A model generated the notes under the pieces. That model was not told the DNA's origin. It saw only the letters and a program-made list of their open reading frames with translations, and did no database searches. A DNA stretch of 64,000 nucleotides from Ottelia alismoides (lineage: Eukaryota > Streptophyta > Magnoliopsida > Alismatales > Hydrocharitaceae), in the NCBI GenBank assembly GCA_037367405.1, contig JAZKJV010006940.1, positions 62,001-126,000 on the forward strand, given 5' to 3'. The position numbers were made by a program, and so were the translations under genes. Of the stretch, positions 58,252-64,000 are shown piece after piece. Numbering within the stretch: the stretch's first letter is position 1; every line of letters starts with the position of its first letter.

Positions 58252-59947
58252 GGGATATTTACACCCATGCCCCTGAGTAATCTCGTAATTACCCCCGGAA
58301 CCCTGCGCAAGCACGAATTACACCCAGAACCCCGAATAATGTTTAACCCTTACATTACATAACCCTAAGTCAACTTCCGTCATAATTATCCGTTAACTTT
58401 GACGGAAAAGTTATATGTTGACAGTATTGCCCTTCAAAACACATCATATTTAAAAACGTGATGCCATTGGTGCAAACTATATGAAACCCCAACGCCCCCC
58501 TCCGCCCGATCGTCCGCACGACCTCTGATCGAAGCTTCCCCTCCGTTCACCTCCACCCGCAAGCTCCCCTCTCCCGTCGCTCGCTCCAGCAACCCCCCAG
58601 GTAGGCGCGCCTCCGACCTGCAGACCCACCCCACACTCCCGCATACGGCTCCGCCCAGCAGCCCCTCCTCTGCCCTACAGCCACACCCGTGTGCCTCAGC
58701 CCTGGCTGCAAGCCCTGCCCCCGCACACACCTCACCGGAACCACTCTTGCCACTCGCCTGCAAGCTCCCCCCACCCCATCCCCGCACGCCTCCGCCAACC
58801 CCTGCCCCCCCCTTCCCCCAACCCCCGGCCACCCCACCCCTCGCAACCTCCAGCCCGCTCCCCCAACCCCCGGCCACCCCACCCCTCGCAACCTCCTGCC
58901 CGCTGCGCCTCCACCCTGCATCCCCTGCCACCGTGCGCCCCTCCCCTCCCCCCCGGCAACCTCCCGCTCGCCTGCAAGCTCCCCCCACCCCACCCCCCGC
59001 ACACCTCCGCCAACCCATGCCCCCCCTCCCCCAACCCCCGGCCACCCCACCCCTCGCAACCTCCAGCCCGCTCCGCCTCCACCCTGCATCCCCTGCCACC
59101 GTGCGCCCCTCCCCTCCCCCCCGGCAACCTCCCGCTCGCCTGCAAGCTCCCCCCACCCACCCCCCGCACACCTCCGCCAACCCCTGCCCCCCCCCCCCCC
59201 CCCCTTCCCCCCAACCCCTGGCCACCCCACCCCTCGCAACCTCCGGCCCGCTCCGCCTCCACCCTGCATCCCCTGCCACCGTGCGCCCCTCCCCTCCCCC
59301 CGGCAACCTCCCGCTCGACTGCAAGCTCCCCCCACCCCCCGCACGCCTCCGCCAACCCCTGCACCCACGTGTGCATGTGCTCCTCCCCCCAACCCACGCC
59401 CACCCCTCGCAACGTCCCCCCCACTCTCACCGCTCGCCTGCCTCCCACCCCCACGTGCCCCCGCAACCTCCAGCCCACTCCCGCTGCTCGCCTGCCATTC
59501 GAGCCCGCAACCCCCCACCCCGCGTCCGCAAGCCCCAAGCCCTCACCCCCTAGCCTCCCTCTCGCTGCCCGCCCGCAAGCTCCAGCGTCTCCGCAGCTCT
59601 GGCCCTTCCCTCCCGCTGCTCGCCCCCAAGCTCCAGCAGCTCCCTTGCCAGCCGCTCCAGCTCCGCTCTAAGCCAAAGCCCCAGGTCGTACCCTGTTGAA
59701 AGCTCCAGCACTCGAACCCACCTCCTTTTATCCTTCCTTTCTTTTTTCTTTTTTCGATTAATCTCAGCCGTTGATCATTGATTAGGTTAGATTAACTCAA
59801 CCATCTGGTTGAGTTACTGAACTAAAGTAACGGAAGGTTATGAATGTAAAACAGAGTGGTTATTCAGGGTTCTGGGTGTAATTCGTGATTATAGAGGGTA
59901 TCCGGGGTAATTACGATGTTACTCAGGGTTATGGGTGTAAATATCCC
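58252..59947. mobile_element. Pack-MULE-like element, family member 2
   Basis: Terminal repeats GGGATATTTACACCCAT are perfect at both ends, and similarity continues for about 90 bp ('cctgagtaa', 'cgtaattacccc', 'cgaattacacccagaaccc'). A perfect 9-bp duplication, tttatctta (58243-58251 and 59948-59956), flanks it. The right subterminal region has ctcaacc-N4-ggttgag (59796-59813) and 'ttaatc', shared with the elements at 48535 and 60410. The interior (58490-59690) is extremely C-rich on the plus strand. No transposase is present. Confidence 0.9.
58560..59670. repeat. GC-rich minisatellite inside the MULE
   Basis: Higher-order units of roughly 170-190 bp repeat near 58815-58990, 59020-59170 and 59200-59350. 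Each contains 'ggccaccccacccctcgcaa', 'caccctgcatcccctgccac' and 'ctcgcctgcaagctcccccc'. Shorter 'ctcgcctgcaagctcc' variants continue to 59660. Long open frames occur in all phases only because the DNA is so poor in A and T. I do not regard them as genes. Confidence 0.8.
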
Positions 59948-59956
59948 TTTATCTTA

Positions 59957-60400
59957 AAGGTCGAAGGAAAAAGTCAAATTTAAAATGGTTTTGAGTACCA
60001 CCCATGTCAACTTTTTCTTTCGTACTTAAGATAAAATAGCAAGGACCATCCGATCAAAGCAAAATGTGGTAGGTACGTAGGATAATATGCATACATTAAA
60101 TCCATACGGTAGGATTTTTCACAAAGGTTTAAAAAGAAGGATTAAAACAGATCATGTGGTAGATTACTTTACACCCCTTATTTTCATGCATGTGGTCTTC
60201 TCGCGACTCTTATGTATGGTGATGTTATTCCTCTCCTTCACAACAAGATGATAACTCGAAGAGCAGCAGCGGGAATTGAGAACATGGAAGAGAAATTTAA
60301 AATTTTTTAAATTATATCTTTAGATTATGTGAAAATGACTAAAATACGCCAACCAACAGAACAAGAAATATAATAGGCATCTTAGACTTTAGTCGTAAGA
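59957..60400. other. Intergenic, nothing recognised
   Basis: AT-rich spacer between two related MULEs, with no gene or transposon end visible. Confidence 0.5.
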
Positions 60401-60477
60401 TTTAAAATAGGGATATTTTAAAGCCCCTCACCTGCAAAAGCCCCCCACCTCTGACCACAACCCCCGACCTCACCACA

Positions 60478-61381
60478 GGGCGCGGATCGTCTGCTGCAAG
60501 TGATTTGCAGCAGACTCGGCTGTAATGTTTGGATGAGTGCCACGTGTCCCCTGAGGAATCCGACGGCTGCTCCACTCCTCCTTTTCCCTCTCGCCCGACT
60601 CTCCTTCCCCGATCCAGCCATCCCGCCGCCAGCCGTGACGATGCCGCCGGTGATGAGGGCGGGGGTCGACGCACCTTGCGGGCGTACATATCGGCGAAGG
60701 TTGCGCCCCAGCTTCCGCGGTTGAAGCTGTACTGCACGATGGAGGAGCCGAAGAGCGGACGCCTCGGCCCAACCATTGCCGCGGAGGAGAGGAGAGGGAT
60801 CTCGAGATGGGAGCGGATCCTCAGCAGTATCTCCTCCCCGACCTCAAGCCGCCACCCTCTCCTCGACCCCGAGCCCCTCTCGCCGCCGACCCTCTCCCCG
60901 GCCTCAAGCCACCCGCCTCCCCCCATCTCCTCCCCGACCTCAAGCCGCCACCCTCTCCCCGACCCCGAGCCCCTCTCGCCTACCTCAAGCCCTCTCGCCC
61001 CCGCCGCCAGCCGTCTCCTCCCCGACCTCGCCCCCACCGTCAGCCGTCTCCTCCCCGACATCCTCTCCCTCGCTGGTGAGAGCGACCGCGTGCGGCAGAT
61101 GCTGGCCGTGCGGTGGCTGATGATCGTGTGAGGCATGGGACGCGGCGGCTGAAGGGCGACGCACGGCCGCGTTGCAGCTGAAGCGGCGGCGGGTTGCGCA
61201 GCAGCCGCGCGAGGCGAGAGGGGAGGAGAAGGGGGAGGCGGGCGGTTGAGGTCGGGGAGGAGACGGGTCGGGAGGAGACGGGGACGTGCGGGCCCTTGGA
61301 TCTGGGAGCGTACACGTGGCATTCATCCGTGATTTGCAGCAGAATCTGCTGCAAATCACTTACTGCAGAGGATCCGCTCCC
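60478..61381. mobile_element. Nested Pack-MULE carrying a GDSL esterase exon
   Basis: Ends are GGGCGCGGATCGTCTGC (left) and GGGAGCGGATCCTCTGC (right, opposite strand), followed on both sides by similar sequence to 'gccacgtg'. A perfect 9-bp duplication, ctcaccaca (60469-60477 and 61382-61390), flanks it. The ends differ from those of its host MULE, so it is another family. The interior includes an exon fragment of a known gene type on the minus strand (60675-60776). Confidence 0.88.
60675..60776 (-). pseudogene. Captured exon 1 of a CPRD49-type GDSL esterase/lipase
   Basis: The 34-codon segment opens with ATG at 60776 (MVGPRRPLFGSSIVQYSF), continues NRGSWGATFADMYARK and ends directly before a GT, as at a splice donor. 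It matches the N-terminus of CPRD49/isoamyl-acetate-hydrolysing-type GDSL esterases, where the GSS serine is the block I nucleophile. About three residues normally found between PLF and GSS are missing, and no later exon (GxND, DxxH) is present. It is a captured fragment, not a working gene. Confidence 0.75.
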
Positions 61382-61391
61382 CTCACCACAA

Positions 61392-61660
61392 TCGAATCCC
61401 CCCCCTCCCCCGCGCCCGCGCACCTGCAAGCCTGCCCCCTCCCCTCGTGCCCCCGCTCCAGCAAGCTCGCCCCCTCCCCCGCACCGCACCGTCTTCGAAG
61501 CCCCCCGCCCCCTGCACCTGCAAGCCCGGTCGCCTCCCCCGCGCCCCCGCACTTGCAAGCCCTCTTCCTCCCCCGCGCCCCCACACCTGCAAGCCCGCAC
61601 CCCTTCCCCCGCGCCCCCGCATCTGCGAGCCCGCCCCCCTCCCCCCGTCGTCAGCCCCTC
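61392..61660. repeat. GC-rich minisatellite, about 33-37-bp unit
   Basis: About seven imperfect units of the type 'ccccgcgcccccgcacctgc' followed by 'aagcc' lie in the right part of MULE member 3. The 'ctgcaagc' core is the same as in the minisatellite of member 2. Confidence 0.75.
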
Positions 61661-61939
61661 CCTGCAAGAGCCCCCTCCCCAATCCGTCCTAGAAGCCCCG
61701 CAACCTGCATGTTTTTTTCTTTTTTTCTTGTTAAGTTTTGATTAATCCTAGCCATTAGATCGCGTATCGGTTAGATTAACTCGCTCATATGGTTGAGTTA
61801 ACGAAGAAACTAATGAAATGTTATGGATATAAAACGGAGTATGTATTCAAGGGTCTGGGTGTAATTCACGATTATAGAGGGTTTATGGGGTAATTACGAA
61901 ATTACTCAAGGTTATAGGTGTAAATATCCCTTAAAAATA

Positions 61940-62802
61940 TAGCAATGTAATGCAAAATTATTCCTCCACTTTGGATATTATCCACACTAGGAAAAATCAA
62001 AGGTTTATGTAATTCAATTTTGGTTTTTTTATCGAAATGCCACGTGTGTAAAACCAATAAAAGAGGTATGTCACTCTTTCTCAGACTAGAGATCAATCAT
62101 GAATATCACATGATGCTATCATTTGTGTCGTCAATTTAACTCCTTAGGGTAACAAACATTGTTTTCAAGATGTTCATGATACATAACCCTAATTGTATGA
62201 TTTAGTGCAAACACAAACATTCAAAACAAATGAAAAGAAACGTAATAACTTTTATTGCATTAATGGCTTGCCCATGGCTTACAAGTCAAAAAAAATAGTG
62301 ATGGATCAAAAATATATGGGTTATCGATCAAACATTGGTTTGTGATCGATTAGAAGAATAGACAAAAGCTTCGAGTAATTAAACAATGGTTATGTTGATC
62401 GATTAGCTGAAAATATATCATTAAATCAATCAATAGAACCCCTAGTTGAAAATTTGACAGGGGAAAAGTAATTAATCAAAATCAGTTCTTATTTTGTCAT
62501 AATATACAAGAGAACAATGACTCCTTTGAAGGTGATGCATCACAACATCGAAACAAAAATGTCCTCCTAGATGTAATGATCAATCAACCTTGACTTCTCA
62601 ATCACACAATGATAATGATGATGACTTGAGGCAACGAGCTTCTCTTTAGCTCCATGAGAGGAGCCGAAATGAATTTCTCCACGCACCGCGAACCGCTCAT
62701 CTGCAGGAGACCTCAATGCAAGCAGAAAAGTTAATCGTACACCAATAGTTGAGTGGACACCTTCAACATATACAAAATACACCGAGAGCATTTGGGAGAG
62801 AG
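61940..62802. other. Intergenic, no supported gene
   Basis: AT-rich. A weak possibility of a small minus-strand exon at 62570-62700 is discussed among the rejected items. Confidence 0.4.
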
Positions 62803-63003
62803 CAGATCCTCTGCAGTACTACAGAGGTCTACTGTGAATCCGTGGAGCATCCGAGCCGCTCGATTTTGATCGAGTTGTTCGCACGAATTCCCATGGCAAG
62901 GGTCCACAAAAACAGGAAATTCGTGCGAACCGTTCGATCAAAATCGAGTGGCTCGGGTGCTCCACAGGTTCATAGCAGACTCTGCAGAACTGCAGAGGAT
63001 CTG
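62803..63003. mobile_element. Foldback element of about 200 bp
   Basis: The arms of about 100 bp are inverted copies: outer ends CAGATCCTCTGCAGT at the left and the complement at the right, then 'gtggagca(t/c)ccgagcc' and 'ctcgattttgatcga'. The outer 15 bp resemble the ends of the nested MULE at 60478-61381 (GGATCCTCTGCAGT). I find no target duplication. Confidence 0.75.
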
Positions 63004-63298
63004 TAAGAAAACTACAAGAACGGCAACCTAGCAATCTTTCATGATAGTTGGGTTTCTCTATAAAAGAACAAAAAAGGTGCTTTGTACAGTTTATATAGAA
63101 ACAAAGTAATCGGCTCAAGAACCATTTACCTATGATGATATTGAGAGATTCACCCATGGTTCTACGATTGAAATCGAGGCAAAAAAAAGTGTGTGCTAGG
63201 ATACTTTCTTGGAAAATACATTTGCAATGTTTTTCAACACCTCATCAAAGGAAAACCTTGATGGAGACCTAGATTTTCTATTTGAAAGTGATATTATT

Positions 63299-64000
63299 TG
63301 TTGGGTGGGTTTCTCTCCTTAGGGAATTCAACACTTAAATAGGACATAGTCATATTTGCAATGAGTTCTTATTGGAGAAGAAAGCTAATTACCTTTTGGG
63401 AATAAGAGCTGTAATTTTGATTCTATGAGATTTAGGATCTCATAACTTCTTATTCTCTCATATCCATGTCTATATAAAGGAGTCTTGGTCTCCTATCACA
63501 GGCATGTAACTCGAGAGGAAAAATCAAAGAGAGAAAGTGAGCAAGAAGAGAAGAAGTTGCTCATTGGCTCGTCTTGACACATGATTAGTTATTGAAGTGC
63601 ATCCACATTTTCATATTTGAGCAGTCTTACAATTTTAAGGTGATAATCCATTGGTAAGCATGATGATAAGCTTGCCTTAAACCATCTTTGTTTTTTACAA
63701 TTTGTATTGCTGTAAAGATGGTAGGCTTTCTATAAGCCCTAACAGGTTATCTTTAATAATAATTTTGGTTTTGGGTTGTGATCTACCTCACGAGTTTTTA
63801 TACTAGCATTTAGAGTTTTTCATGTTCAAATCTCTTCATGCATCCATGGTTGATTTTCTTGCGGTTATAGTTGTTCTGGATTTGACTTACCATGCAGGAT
63901 CCGCTTCTCAACTATGTATTTCTTCCGCGATTCAATCTCTGCAGGGAATCCGTCCCAAACTATCATATGATATTATCTACAAATCAAGAATCAATCAATG
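63299..64000 (+). mobile_element. Possible copia-type LTR or promoter region, running off the window
   Basis: The stretch has a TGTTGG start, a TATA-like 'ctatataaagg' near 63470 and a purine-rich leader (agagagaaagtgagcaagaa), which is how many plant copia LTRs look. The other end and primer site are outside or not recognised, so the call is tentative. Confidence 0.3.

Larger units (their letters stand above)
60410..61930. mobile_element. Pack-MULE-like element, family member 3, with nested MULE
   Basis: The right end, read inward, GGGATATTTACACCTATAA, and its next 150 bp match the right end of member 2. The left end keeps only about 10 bp of the repeat (GGGATATTTTA). Flanks tttaaaata (60401-60409) and ttaaaaata (61931-61939) are a 9-bp duplication with one mismatch. 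The interior is C-rich and is interrupted by another MULE at 60478-61381. Confidence 0.75.

Noticed and set aside
58434..59699. Long overlapping open frames of 268-336 codons on both strands
   Set aside because: The DNA is an extremely C-rich minisatellite inside a MULE, so stops are rare in every frame. The predicted proteins are low-complexity and differ by frame.
60402..61745. Long open frames (up to about 306 codons) on both strands
   Set aside because: They cross the border of the nested MULE and GC-rich minisatellites. Only the 34-codon GDSL exon has a recognisable protein match.
62567..63157. Possible two-exon minus-strand gene (MGESLNIII spliced near 62702 to DERFAVRGEIHFGSSH...)
   Set aside because: The model gives only about 53 residues, matches no family I know, and its intron is mostly the foldback element. 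Transcript data would be required.

Overview
The window looks like nuclear DNA from a flowering plant. It has intron-containing BTB/TAZ genes (a land-plant family), a Ty3/gypsy chromovirus array, a Ty1/copia element, a CACTA element, hAT elements, MULEs and MITEs. The GC-rich coding exons and GC-rich Pack-MULE cargo would fit a monocot, but that is only a suggestion; I do not identify the species. About 80% of the window is transposable-element DNA, and most calls rest on target-site duplications (TSDs) read directly from the sequence.

Layout. 1-2.4 kb: a hairpin MITE, an hAT-type element, a 207-bp solo LTR and an unrecognised promoter-like block. 2.44-4.53 kb (minus): a five-exon BTB/POZ-TAZ gene that looks intact (360 aa). 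4.7-6.4 kb: three small DNA transposons in its upstream region. 6.9-44.6 kb: one old, degenerate copia element on the plus strand, hugely expanded by insertions. Its 5' LTR holds a 7.66-kb CACTA element (TSD TGT), which itself holds an hAT MITE (8-bp TSD) and a palindromic MULE-type MITE (9-bp TSD). Its pol region holds a 25.5-kb tandem array of three minus-strand chromovirus units sharing four 2.75-kb LTRs, bounded by one AGACA TSD. 44.6-53.6 kb: two inverted copies of an hAT family; the second contains a Pack-MULE, which contains another hAT carrying an NBS-LRR gene fragment. 53.9-55.9 kb (plus): a second BTB/TAZ gene, inverted relative to the first, with a 1-bp deletion that replaces its C-terminus. 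56-64 kb: a Tourist-like MITE, two more MULEs of the same Pack-MULE family (one containing a nested MULE with exon 1 of a CPRD49-type GDSL esterase gene), a hairpin element and a possible copia LTR at the right edge.

The only host genes I can support are the two BTB/TAZ copies. They form an inverted duplication whose 5' ends face each other across about 49 kb of transposon nest. No transposon in the window appears to encode a fully intact enzyme set. The most unusual content is (i) the shared-LTR chromovirus array, where a chimeric third LTR and shared disabling mutations point to growth by unequal recombination, and (ii) a Pack-MULE family with three members and different captured GC-rich cargo.
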